Shown here: in pieces, positions 42,649 to 50,490 of the stretch
Position numbering within the stretch: the first letter of the stretch is position 1
How the letters are laid out: the number at the start of each line of letters is the position of its first letter
DNA from: JANQFM01 sp035471925
GTDB taxonomy: Bacteria > Acidobacteriota > UBA6911 > RPQK01 > DATIPO01
Length of the DNA stretch: 64,000 nt
Reading direction: 5' to 3'
Assembly (NCBI GenBank): GCA_035471925.1
Contig: DATIPO010000058.1
Coordinates: 62,001 to 126,000, forward strand
Translations under genes and position numbers: made by a program
Notes under the pieces: generated by a model
Seen by the model: the letters and a program-made list of their open reading frames with translations, nothing else
What the model was told of the DNA's origin: nothing
The model's database searches: none

Positions 42649-44643
42649 TCAGGGCCGGGAACCGGTCAACTGCCGCAGGATGGCTTGGTGGCGGCGGGCG
42701 TCCTGAGGACGGTTCATCTGCTGGTAGGTATAGGCCAGCAACTGGTGAATCTCGGGCTGCCGGGGATAGCGGGCCAGTACTTGCAGGAACACGTCCAGCC
42801 CTTCTTGCAGGTCGCCGCGGGCCACCAGGGTGCGTCCCAGCCCGATGGGAGCCCGGTTGTCCTCACCCAGTTCCCAGGCTTTGCGGAAGAAGCGCTCGGC
42901 TTGATCGAATTGCTTTTCCTTGAGGGCGATGCCGCCTTGGCCCAGGTATCCCCGCGGACGTTCGGGTTCCAGCCGCGCCAACTGCTCAAATCCCAGCCGC
43001 GCTTCATCCTCCAGGCCCAGGCTCAAATAGGCCCTGGCCAAGGCGTTGACTGCGTCGGCGGAATCGGGGAAGAGGCGGATGGCCTCTTTGAACTCGCCCA
43101 CCGCCAGCATCAGGCTGCGCTCCTGAAAGTAATTGAGTCCCAGCAGATAGCGGGCCGAGTAGATGTCGGGATCCTGCTTGTTGACTTGGCGCAACAATTC
43201 GATGGAGCGTTTAAGTTGGCCTTCCTCGCTGGCCAGGGTGGCCCGCCGGACCTTTGAAAAGACCTCGATCTTGTCTTTGGGGTCGGCCCGTCCCACATCA
43301 TCCATGTCGCTGCCGCTCTCGGCGGCCACGGTCACGTAGCCCAGCGACTGCAGGCGCTGGCGGGTTTCCTCGTCCATGTCGTCATGCTGCTGGTCCTGCT
43401 CCCCCTCGCGGTTCTTGAACTTGGTGATGACTCGGTCGAGCAGGTTGTCGTACTGCTCGGCCAAAGCCGTTTGGCTCTGGTAGAGGTTGCGGGTCTCACC
43501 CGGGTCCTGGCTGAGGTCGTAGAATTCCATGCGGGGCGCACGGATCAGCTTGTAGCGCTCATCCTGGTAGCTGGTCAGCGAACTCCATCCGAAATGGAAG
43601 CGGGCATAGAGCGATTCGCCGTAGCTGGAGGCTTTGCCGGGATAGCGCCCGTTGCGCAAAAGGCCCAGCAGTCCGCGTCCCTGCATGCGCCGTCCGCCCC
43701 TGAGCCTCAGGGCCTGCAGGACGGTGGGAGCCACGTCCACCGACTGCACCACTTCTTGGATGCGCTTGCCCTGGTAGTCGCCGCCGGGAAACTTCATCAC
43801 CAAGGGGATGTGGAGCGTGGAGTTGTAGATGAAGAATCCGTGGGTCTCCTCTCCATGCTCTCCCAGTCCCTCGCCGTGATCGCCCATCAGCACGATCAGC
43901 GAACGCTCATAGACGTCCTTCTCTTTCAGGGCCTTCAAAAGCCGTCCGACTTGGGCATCGGCAAAGGCCACCTCGCCGTCGTACGGTGACTGGGCGAACT
44001 TCTCCTTGTAGGGGGAAGGAGGCTCATAGGGATCGTGGGGATCGAACAGGTGCACCCAGAGAAAGAGCGGAGAGGGGGCGGAGCCGGAAGCATTCTCATC
44101 CAGCCACTCCAGGACTTGGTCGACGGTGCGGTCTCCTCGGCGTTCCACCGCATTGAAGCCGATGCCCTTGTAGCCGCTTAAGTCGAAGTCATCGTAGTAG
44201 TGTTGGAATCCCTGGTCGAGACCCCAGGTGGAATCCAGGGCGAAGGAACTGACAAAGGCCGCCGTGGCGTATCCTTCGGCGTTGAGGATCTCGGTCAGGG
44301 TCTCCCGTTCGTCTTTGAGGCGGATGCCTCCGAAGTCGCGGATCCCGTGATGCATGGGGTGAGAACCTGTCAGGATGGAGGCATGGGAGGGAAATGTGAT
44401 GGGCACTTGCACCATGGCCCGTTCAAAGCGCACACCGTCCTCAGCCAAGGCGTCGATGTGAGGCGTCAAGGATTCCTCGCCGCCCCCCACCCGGTCGGCT
44501 CGCAAGGTGTCGACGGTGATCAGCACCACCCAAGGCTGGGGTTCTTCTTTCTGCAAGGGCGCCGCTGCCGCTGTTCCGGCCACAACCGCAGCCAGCGCCG
44601 CCCACCATGACATCCGTTCCAACATGGCCCCCATTATACCCAT
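42649..44643 (-). CDS. Sulfatase/phosphodiesterase-fold hydrolase with C-terminal TPRs
   Basis: The protein is 664 aa from ATG 44641-44643, chosen because GAGAGGAA precedes it and a signal sequence follows. The alkaline-phosphatase-like fold has ITVDTLRADR with the metal Asp45, HLFDPHDPYEPP, MGDHGEGLGEHGE and FYDLSQDPGE. The nucleophile site reads TFPSHASILTG, with Thr83 where sulfatases have the Cys or Ser that becomes formylglycine, and with His in place of the motif Arg. It is therefore more likely a phosphoryl or phosphonate-type hydrolase than a true sulfatase. About 480-664 are five or more TPRs. It lies among the GWxTD genes on the opposite strand. Confidence 0.9.
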   Translation of the reverse strand: MGIMGAMLERMSWWAALAAVVAGTAAAAPLQKEEPQPWVVLITVDTLRADRVGGGEESLTPHIDALAEDGVRFERAMVQVPITFPSHASILTGSHPMHHGIRDFGGIRLKDERETLTEILNAEGYATAAFVSSFALDSTWGLDQGFQHYYDDFDLSGYKGIGFNAVERRGDRTVDQVLEWLDENASGSAPSPLFLWVHLFDPHDPYEPPSPYKEKFAQSPYDGEVAFADAQVGRLLKALKEKDVYERSLIVLMGDHGEGLGEHGEETHGFFIYNSTLHIPLVMKFPGGDYQGKRIQEVVQSVDVAPTVLQALRLRGGRRMQGRGLLGLLRNGRYPGKASSYGESLYARFHFGWSSLTSYQDERYKLIRAPRMEFYDLSQDPGETRNLYQSQTALAEQYDNLLDRVITKFKNREGEQDQQHDDMDEETRQRLQSLGYVTVAAESGSDMDDVGRADPKDKIEVFSKVRRATLASEEGQLKRSIELLRQVNKQDPDIYSARYLLGLNYFQERSLMLAVGEFKEAIRLFPDSADAVNALARAYLSLGLEDEARLGFEQLARLEPERPRGYLGQGGIALKEKQFDQAERFFRKAWELGEDNRAPIGLGRTLVARGDLQEGLDVFLQVLARYPRQPEIHQLLAYTYQQMNRPQDARRHQAILRQLTGSRP

Positions 44644-44849
44644 CGCGCCGTTTCCTCTCAGCGGGTCCTGTGGGAAGGTGCGGCGAGACCCTGCCGGGCG
44701 CAAAAGTGCCCGCCGCGCCGGGGTCGACCCCTCCCCAGGCCGAAGGATGCTTGGCGACCCGTCTGCCCGGTGGGAACGCACGTCCGGCGCTGGCTTCAGC
44801 GTGATTCTGAGCGTGCAGAAGACCCATGGGTATGGTAAGCTTTGGAGCC

Positions 44850-46481
44850 ATGCGTCCCCTGATTTTCGGCTTCTGGATCGGTATCATGGCCGCCCTGCCG
44901 GCAGTGGGAGAAGACCGCTTCAAAAACTGGGTCGAACAAGAGGTCAAGTGGATCGCTTCAAAGGCCGAGGCCAAGGAATTCGAGAGCCTCACGACGGAGG
45001 AGCAGAGACGGGCCTTCATCGACCGCTTTTGGAAGCGCCGTGATCCCACCCCGGAGACGGAACGCAACGAGTACAAGGAATCCTTTTACGAGCGTTTCGA
45101 ATACGCCAACGAGAACTTCAGCGAAGGCATCCCGGGCTGGCGGACCGACCGTGGACGGGTCTACATCATCCACGGACCGCCCGACCAGGAACAGTTCGTG
45201 ACCGCCGACTCGGTCTACACCCGCAGGGGCGTCCCCTCGTCGCGGGGAGGGCAGGGCGGCAGCGCCTCCACCGGGGCCCAACGCCAGCGCATCGTGTGGA
45301 CCTATTTTTCCGTCCCCAACGCCAAGTATTACAAAGGACGCGTGATCGCCGTCTTCGAACCCGCCGTGGGACTCACTGAGCAGGACTTCACGCTGGGAGA
45401 GTCGGTAACCGCCCAGCAGCATGCGGCCGACATTTGGAGGCGGAGCGGGGTGCAGATGAGCGATCTGATCCCAACCAACTCCCGCTACCGGCTGACCCGT
45501 GTAGGGCGTCCGGGTGCGGTCAGCAGCCGGGGCACCGACGCTCCTGTGGGCGGTATCGGCGATTCGGCCCGCATGGTTGAAGACTTGCTGCGATCACCCG
45601 GCGATCTGTTAGAGGAAGGCAAGGCCGAACAAAACCGTCAGGACAGCAGCCGCCAGAGGCTGCGCGAGCAGGTCTCCACCCACGTCAGCCTCACCACCCT
45701 GCCGGTTCACATGCAGGCCCGCTGCTTCCCCGAGCCGGAGATGGCCAATATGGCGCTGAGCTGGCAAGTGCCCATCTCCTCGCTCAAGGTGGAAAAGAAC
45801 AAAGATCTGCGCCGCCTCAAGCTCGACCTGATGGTGCAGGTCCGGGACGTTCGCGACGGCAGCCTGGTGGATGAGATCTTCAAGCCGCTGGACGTCTACT
45901 ACACCAAAGATCAATTCAAAGAACTCCAAGACGAAAGCCTGCGCTACGTCAACGAGTTCAATCTGCCCTACGGCGACTACGAAGTGGTCTCGGTGGTCAA
46001 AGACGTCTACAGCGGCCGTATGGGCTCCAGCTCCAGCCGGGTCCAGACGCCGCCTCAGCCGCCCAGCCAGGTGGCCCTCAGCGACATCGTGCTGGCCCGC
46101 ACGCTCAGCCAGGAATTCGATCCCGGCTTGGGCCGCAATCTGGTGGTCAACGAATGGCAGGTCCTGCCCGAGGCCGACTCCTCCTTCCGGCGACAGGAAA
46201 AGCTGGTGCTGTATTTCAAGATCTACAAACCCAGCGTCAAGGAAGGCATCCCATCGTTGGTGGCCAGCTACAAATTCATCGCTGAAGACGGATCAGTGTC
46301 GGCCAGCAGCGGTCCCCGCAAGCTGGAACAATTGTCTGACGCCGACAACGGGACCATCACCTTCAGTTCCATCGTCGACCTGTCCAAGTTCAAGCCAGGA
46401 CCCTATCAGGTGCAGGTCAACGTGGTAGACTTTCTGTCGCGCGACTACGCTATCAACCGCGCCAGTTTCGAAATTCGCTAA
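44850..46481 (+). CDS. GWxTD domain protein 2
   Basis: The protein is 543 aa from ATG 44850, where GGAG precedes and a signal sequence follows (MRPLIFGFWIGIMAALPAVG). The core block is complete: FKNWVEQEVKWIASKAEAKEF, RFWKRRDPTP, YERFEYANENFSEG and GWRTDRGRVYIIHGPPD at about 100-116. After it comes a Gln/Arg/Gly-rich stretch (about 130-150), then long beta-rich regions that resemble Ig-like or macroglobulin-type modules (weak inference). It is divergent from the hydrolase gene and 24 bases upstream of GWxTD-3, with which it probably forms an operon. Confidence 0.88.
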   Translation: MRPLIFGFWIGIMAALPAVGEDRFKNWVEQEVKWIASKAEAKEFESLTTEEQRRAFIDRFWKRRDPTPETERNEYKESFYERFEYANENFSEGIPGWRTDRGRVYIIHGPPDQEQFVTADSVYTRRGVPSSRGGQGGSASTGAQRQRIVWTYFSVPNAKYYKGRVIAVFEPAVGLTEQDFTLGESVTAQQHAADIWRRSGVQMSDLIPTNSRYRLTRVGRPGAVSSRGTDAPVGGIGDSARMVEDLLRSPGDLLEEGKAEQNRQDSSRQRLREQVSTHVSLTTLPVHMQARCFPEPEMANMALSWQVPISSLKVEKNKDLRRLKLDLMVQVRDVRDGSLVDEIFKPLDVYYTKDQFKELQDESLRYVNEFNLPYGDYEVVSVVKDVYSGRMGSSSSRVQTPPQPPSQVALSDIVLARTLSQEFDPGLGRNLVVNEWQVLPEADSSFRRQEKLVLYFKIYKPSVKEGIPSLVASYKFIAEDGSVSASSGPRKLEQLSDADNGTITFSSIVDLSKFKPGPYQVQVNVVDFLSRDYAINRASFEIR

Positions 46482-46505
46482 AGGCTCTCGGGAGGGTTTC
46501 TCAAC

Positions 46506-48140
46506 ATGCTCGCAAGATCGCTGACGGCTTTTCTGCTTGTCCTGGCCCTGTTCGTGCCGGCAACGGCTCAAAACGACGGCCAGCGGCGCCAAGAGGAGTC
46601 TGAGGACTACTTCAAGGAGTGGCTTGAAACCGACGTCAAATACATCATCAACGATGAAGAGCGGGACGTCTTCAACAACCTCACGACACCCGAAGAGAAA
46701 GAAGCCTTCATCGAACAGTTCTGGTTCCGCCGGGATCCCAATCCCAACACCAGCGCCAACGAGTTCAAAGAAGAGCACTACCGGCGCATCGCTTACGCCA
46801 ACGAGAACTTCCAGAGCGGAAAGCCCGGCTGGATGACCGACCGCGGACGGGTCTACATCATTCAGGGCGAACCAAACTACATCGAGCGTCATCCTTCGGG
46901 CGGCAGCTATCAGCGGCCGATCAAGGAAGGCGGCACGCGCACCTACACCTATCCCTTCGAAGTCTGGTTCTACCGCCATATCGACGGCATCGGGGGCGAC
47001 GTGGCGCTGGAATTCGTCGATTCCTCGATGAGCGGCGAGTACCGCCTGGCCTTGCGTCCTGAAGAAAAAGACATGCTGCTGCACATCTCCGGGACGGCTC
47101 CCACCATCTGGGAGTTGCTGAAGATCGACAGCGGACGCATCGACCGGCCTTACTTCAAACCCGGCCTGGAACGCAACGCGGCCTGGCTCGGCAAGCGGGG
47201 ATACACGGCCCGCGATACGCCCTTCGCCCGCTACAGCCAGTTCGCTATCGCCACCAAGGCTCCCGACATCAAGTTTCCCGACCTGCGCCAGATCGTCTCC
47301 ACCAACATCACCTACCACGATCTGCCCTTTCAGGTGAAAAGCTCCTACGTCCGCATCAACGACAACCAAGTCCTGGTGCCCGTGGCAGTGCAGCTTGAGA
47401 ACAAAGACCTGACGTTTGACATGGTCAACGGCATTCACCAGGCCAAGGTCAACATCTACGGCGTGATCCGCAGCATGGTGGGACGCGTGGTGGGCGAGTT
47501 CGAGGAGACCGTGGTGGCCGAGTATCCGCCCAACCTGCTGGAAAGAGGACTGCAGATCAAGTCGCTCTATCAGAAGAACAACCTTCTGGATGCCGGCAAG
47601 CGCTACCGCCTCGACGTGGTGGTCAAGGACCAGAACAGCAACCGCGCGGGCGTGGAGCAGACAGGACTGATCGTCCCCAAGTTCAACAAAGAGCAGGAGT
47701 TGATGGCCAGTTCGCTGATCCTCTCCAAGGTCATCGAAAAGGCTCCCGCCGACGCCAAGCCCGACGACCTCTTCGTGATCGGCGACATGAAGGTGTGGCC
47801 CAATGTGGGCAGCACTTTCTTGCGGGGAGAAGAACTGGGGTCTTACGTTCAGTTCTACAACGTGGTCCAAGACCAGACCACCCAATTGCCCGATGTCTCC
47901 GTCACCTACACCCTGCGCAACGGCAAAGGCGAAGTGGTAAGGCAGTTGGAGGAGCGCAACGGCGACTCCATCCAATACTTCTCACCCTACCGCATGGTCC
48001 TGATCCGTCATATTGACTTGGAGGAGTTGCCCGAAGGACGCTATCAACTCAGCGTCGAAGTGGAGGATCACATCGGCCAGCGCAGCCTGGAAGAATCAGA
48101 GCGCTTCGAGATCATCGCTCCCGCCGAAGCCACCCAGTAG
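46506..48140 (+). CDS. GWxTD domain protein 3
   Basis: The protein is 544 aa with a signal peptide (MLARSLTAFLLVLALFVPATA) and a ribosome site GGGAGGG. The core has YFKEWLETDVKYIINDEERDVF, QFWFRRDPNP, FKEEHYRRIAYANENF and GWMTDRGRVYIIQGEP. The central region (about 130-330) is different from GWxTD-2. It includes a hydrophobic strand series and YHDLPFQVKSSYVRI. The C-terminal half (about 400-540) repeats beta-sandwich-like strands (VTYTLRNGKGEVVRQLEERNG, RYQLSVEVEDHIGQ). It is probably periplasmic or surface-located, with unknown function. Confidence 0.88.
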   Translation: MLARSLTAFLLVLALFVPATAQNDGQRRQEESEDYFKEWLETDVKYIINDEERDVFNNLTTPEEKEAFIEQFWFRRDPNPNTSANEFKEEHYRRIAYANENFQSGKPGWMTDRGRVYIIQGEPNYIERHPSGGSYQRPIKEGGTRTYTYPFEVWFYRHIDGIGGDVALEFVDSSMSGEYRLALRPEEKDMLLHISGTAPTIWELLKIDSGRIDRPYFKPGLERNAAWLGKRGYTARDTPFARYSQFAIATKAPDIKFPDLRQIVSTNITYHDLPFQVKSSYVRINDNQVLVPVAVQLENKDLTFDMVNGIHQAKVNIYGVIRSMVGRVVGEFEETVVAEYPPNLLERGLQIKSLYQKNNLLDAGKRYRLDVVVKDQNSNRAGVEQTGLIVPKFNKEQELMASSLILSKVIEKAPADAKPDDLFVIGDMKVWPNVGSTFLRGEELGSYVQFYNVVQDQTTQLPDVSVTYTLRNGKGEVVRQLEERNGDSIQYFSPYRMVLIRHIDLEELPEGRYQLSVEVEDHIGQRSLEESERFEIIAPAEATQ

Positions 48141-48156
48141 GAAGCGCGGGGTGCGA

Positions 48157-48173
48157 AGTTCGATAGTCGAACT
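48157..48173. terminator. Hairpin between GWxTD-3 and the convergent traR-like gene
   Basis: AGTTCGA-TAG-TCGAACT is a perfect seven-base stem, with outer GGGG/CCCC pairing extending it. It lies 17 bases after the GWxTD-3 stop and could end transcription from both sides, although no T-run follows. Confidence 0.4.
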
Positions 48174-48212
48174 GCCGCCCCCCGGACTCCGCATATCGAA
48201 CCTGAAACCTCG

Positions 48213-48569
48213 CTAGAGTTTGCCTTGCTCCTGGAGTTCCTGGCAGTCGCGGCATAGCCGGGCCCAGGGAACGGCTTCCAGCCGCTTTTCGTTGATGGGC
48301 TCTTCGCAGTTCTGGCAGGTGCCGTAGTCGTCGTTGCGGATGCGGTTGATGGCGGCGTTGACCATCTGGAGCAACTGGCGGTCTGAGTTGCTGAGCCGGA
48401 ACAGGAACTCCTTGGTGTAGGAACTAGAAGCCTTGTCGACCAAGTCGGGGCTCTCTTCTTCGGATTCCGCCTCGCGGCCATATTCTTCCGACTTCCGGAC
48501 CTTGTTGACCAGCTCCTGCTGCTTCTCCAGGAGTTTCTGCTCGAATGTTCGGAGTTTCTGTTCGTCCAT
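48213..48569 (-). CDS. TraR/DksA-type zinc-finger protein
   Basis: The protein is 118 aa from ATG 48567-48569 (MDEQKLRTFEQKLLEKQQELV). The upstream ATG overlapping the rlmH stop would add 13 residues and is less likely. A coiled-coil N-terminal half is followed by the four-Cys zinc finger CQNCEEPINEKRL...CRDCQ at about 83-107. DksA/TraR proteins enter the secondary channel of RNA polymerase and alter promoter choice, often with ppGpp. This one lacks a clear DxxDxA tip, reading DLVDKASSSYT at about 42-52. It is located 38 bases downstream of rlmH on the same strand. Confidence 0.92.
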   Translation of the reverse strand: MDEQKLRTFEQKLLEKQQELVNKVRKSEEYGREAESEEESPDLVDKASSSYTKEFLFRLSNSDRQLLQMVNAAINRIRNDDYGTCQNCEEPINEKRLEAVPWARLCRDCQELQEQGKL

Positions 48570-48607
48570 CCCTCTATGTCCTCTCGCTGAGATCGTTGAC
48601 AAAATCA

Positions 48608-49081
48608 CTACTCGTTATGATAGGGCAGGCCCCGGACGATCGTGGCCGCCCGGTAGATCTGCTCCAGCAGGACGACGCGAGCCAATTCATGAGGCAACGT
48701 CATCCGGCCCAATGACAAAACCTTATCAGCCCGCCGGAGAACCTCTTGGGGCACTCCGGCATGGCCGCCGACTACGAAAACCACCTGTGGGAGGGCGCTC
48801 AGGGTCCACTTCTTGAACCAGCCCGCCAGCCCCCGGCTGGTGACTTGAGCGCCTCTTTCATCCAGCACCACCAGTCGGGCCTGAGCCGGCAGCTTCTTCA
48901 GGACCAACTCGGCTTCCCGCCTTTCAGCGGCGTCCTTCTGGTGGACGTCCTTGCGGCTCTGTTCCGAAACCGCTGATGCGGACGCCGGATAGAAGCGCCG
49001 GATCCTGTCCAGGTACCGTTTTTCCAAACGGGCCAGAGAAGCATCCTTCGTCTTGCCGATCCATAAGAATTCGAGTCGCAC
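48608..49081 (-). CDS. rlmH: 23S rRNA pseudouridine-1915 N3-methyltransferase
   Basis: The protein is 157 aa, the standard length for this small SPOUT methyltransferase. The knot motifs are LVVLDERGAQVTS, the SAM loop FVVGGHAG (about 104-111), and LGRMTLPHELARVVLLEQIYRA with the C-terminal GLPYHNE. It methylates the pseudouridine at position 1915 of helix 69 after ribosome assembly. It is probably co-transcribed with the traR-like gene behind it. It is divergent from glpF. Confidence 0.95.
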   Translation of the reverse strand: MRLEFLWIGKTKDASLARLEKRYLDRIRRFYPASASAVSEQSRKDVHQKDAAERREAELVLKKLPAQARLVVLDERGAQVTSRGLAGWFKKWTLSALPQVVFVVGGHAGVPQEVLRRADKVLSLGRMTLPHELARVVLLEQIYRAATIVRGLPYHNE

Positions 49082-49207
49082 GCAAAGCGAGGATTATACA
49101 CTGCTTTGTCGCCTCAACCAAAACAGCACCTTTGCTTGCCCTTTCTTCGCCCGTCTGCTCCTTTCGTCCACTTGGCGGGGCCGGACCCTTGCCCTATCCT
49201 CAAGGCC

Positions 49208-49966
49208 ATGTCTGTCTACACTGCCGAATTCGTGGGGACGCTGCTGCTCATTCTGCTGGGCGACGGCATCAACGCCAACGTGCTGTTGAGCCGAAGCAAG
49301 GGCGAAAACTCAGGATGGATCGTGATCACCGTGGGCTGGGGACTGGCTGTGGCCATGGCCGTTTACGCGGTGGGGCGCATCTCCGGCGCCCACATCAATC
49401 CCGCCGTGACTTTGGGGCTGGCTTCGGCTGGCTCCTTCCCTTGGGAACAAGTGCCCGGATACCTCTTCGCCCAGATGTCGGGAGCCTTCGTGGGCGCGGG
49501 ACTGGTGTGGCTGGCTTATCTGCCTCACTGGGCTGCCACCCCAGATCCGGCCCTCAAGCTGGGCGTCTTCTGCACCGCCCCGGCCATCCGGTCGCGGGGG
49601 GCCAACTTCCTCTGCGAAGTCATTGGAACCGCGGTGCTGGTTTTCGGAATCATGGCCATCGCAGCCAACGCCGCCCTCCTCGACGGCCCTCAGCACATCG
49701 ACCTCTCCGTGGCCTTCTCCAGCGGATTCCAGCCCCTGCTGGTGGGCCTGCTGGTGGCGGTCATCGGCATGGGCCTTGGAGGTCCTACGGGATTCGCCAT
49801 CAATCCCGCTCGCGACCTGGGTCCGCGGCTGGCCCATGCCTTGCTGCCTGTTGCGGGCAAGAAAGACTCCGACTGGACCTATGCCTGGATTCCGGTGCTG
49901 GGACCCATCACCGGCGGAATCCTGGGCGCCCTTCTCTTCCTGCTCTTCGATTATCCTGTGTCCTGA
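49208..49966 (+). CDS. glpF: Glycerol-type aquaporin (MIP family)
   Basis: The protein is 252 aa from ATG 49208 (MSVYTAEFVGTLLLILLGDG). The longer frame upstream crosses the rlmH promoter region and is not used. Six transmembrane helices and both half-helices are present, with HINPAVTLG and FAINPARDLGPR. The Asp after the second NPA is the signature of aquaglyceroporins that pass glycerol as well as water. No glpK or glpD is adjacent, so its regulation is not shared with glycerol catabolism here. Its last 16 bases overlap the convergent marR stop. Confidence 0.93.
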   Translation: MSVYTAEFVGTLLLILLGDGINANVLLSRSKGENSGWIVITVGWGLAVAMAVYAVGRISGAHINPAVTLGLASAGSFPWEQVPGYLFAQMSGAFVGAGLVWLAYLPHWAATPDPALKLGVFCTAPAIRSRGANFLCEVIGTAVLVFGIMAIAANAALLDGPQHIDLSVAFSSGFQPLLVGLLVAVIGMGLGGPTGFAINPARDLGPRLAHALLPVAGKKDSDWTYAWIPVLGPITGGILGALLFLLFDYPVS

Positions 49967-50427
49967 GCCCGGATTCGGTCGAGCAGACTGATCAGGGTGC
50001 GCAGTTCCCCGTCGTCCAGCATTCCCAGGCCGTCCTGGTCGACGTCGAGGATGGGCTGGTCGAGTTCGGCCAGCAAATCCAGTCCTTCTTCGGTGATGTA
50101 GCAGAAAACCTGACGGCGGTCGCGTTGGCTGCGCTGGCGGCGAACCCAGCCTTTGGCCTCCAGCCGGTCGAGCAGACGCGTGATGCCGGGTGTCTGTTCG
50201 ATCATGCGTTCGCCAATGGCCAGGGTGGGCAACCCCTCGCTGCCGGCGCCGCGAAGAATGCGCAAGACGTTGTACTGCTGAATGGTCACGCCATGGGGTT
50301 CGACAATCTGGGAAACGTGGCGCCTCAGCAAATCGGCGGTGCGAAACAGCGACAAAAGAGCTTCCTGACCCAGCGAGGCGAAGGGTTTTCTCTGTTGGAT
50401 TTCCTCGCGAAGCGTTCCTTCTTGCAT
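49951..50427 (-). CDS. MarR-family transcriptional regulator
   Basis: The protein is 158 aa. The winged helix runs about 45-115: VTIQQYNVLRILRGAG, LAIGERMIEQTPGITRLLDRLEAKGWV, then the wing RRQRSQRDRRQVFCYIT. The N- and C-terminal helices form the dimer interface. MarR proteins typically repress efflux or stress genes and are released by aromatic compounds. The neighbours give no clear target. The gene is convergent and overlapping with glpF. The TPR gene upstream is on the same strand, 63 bases away. Confidence 0.93.
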   Translation of the reverse strand: MQEGTLREEIQQRKPFASLGQEALLSLFRTADLLRRHVSQIVEPHGVTIQQYNVLRILRGAGSEGLPTLAIGERMIEQTPGITRLLDRLEAKGWVRRQRSQRDRRQVFCYITEEGLDLLAELDQPILDVDQDGLGMLDDGELRTLISLLDRIRAQDTG

Positions 50428-50490
50428 GACCTTGCCTCCTGCAACGTTGCCCCTCTACCGTCTTTCCTGGCCGTCAAATGCCCAGGACTG

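Noticed and set aside
42649..44643. Annotation as a true formylglycine sulfatase
   Set aside because: The Cys/Ser nucleophile and the motif Arg are replaced by Thr and His, so only the fold is supported.
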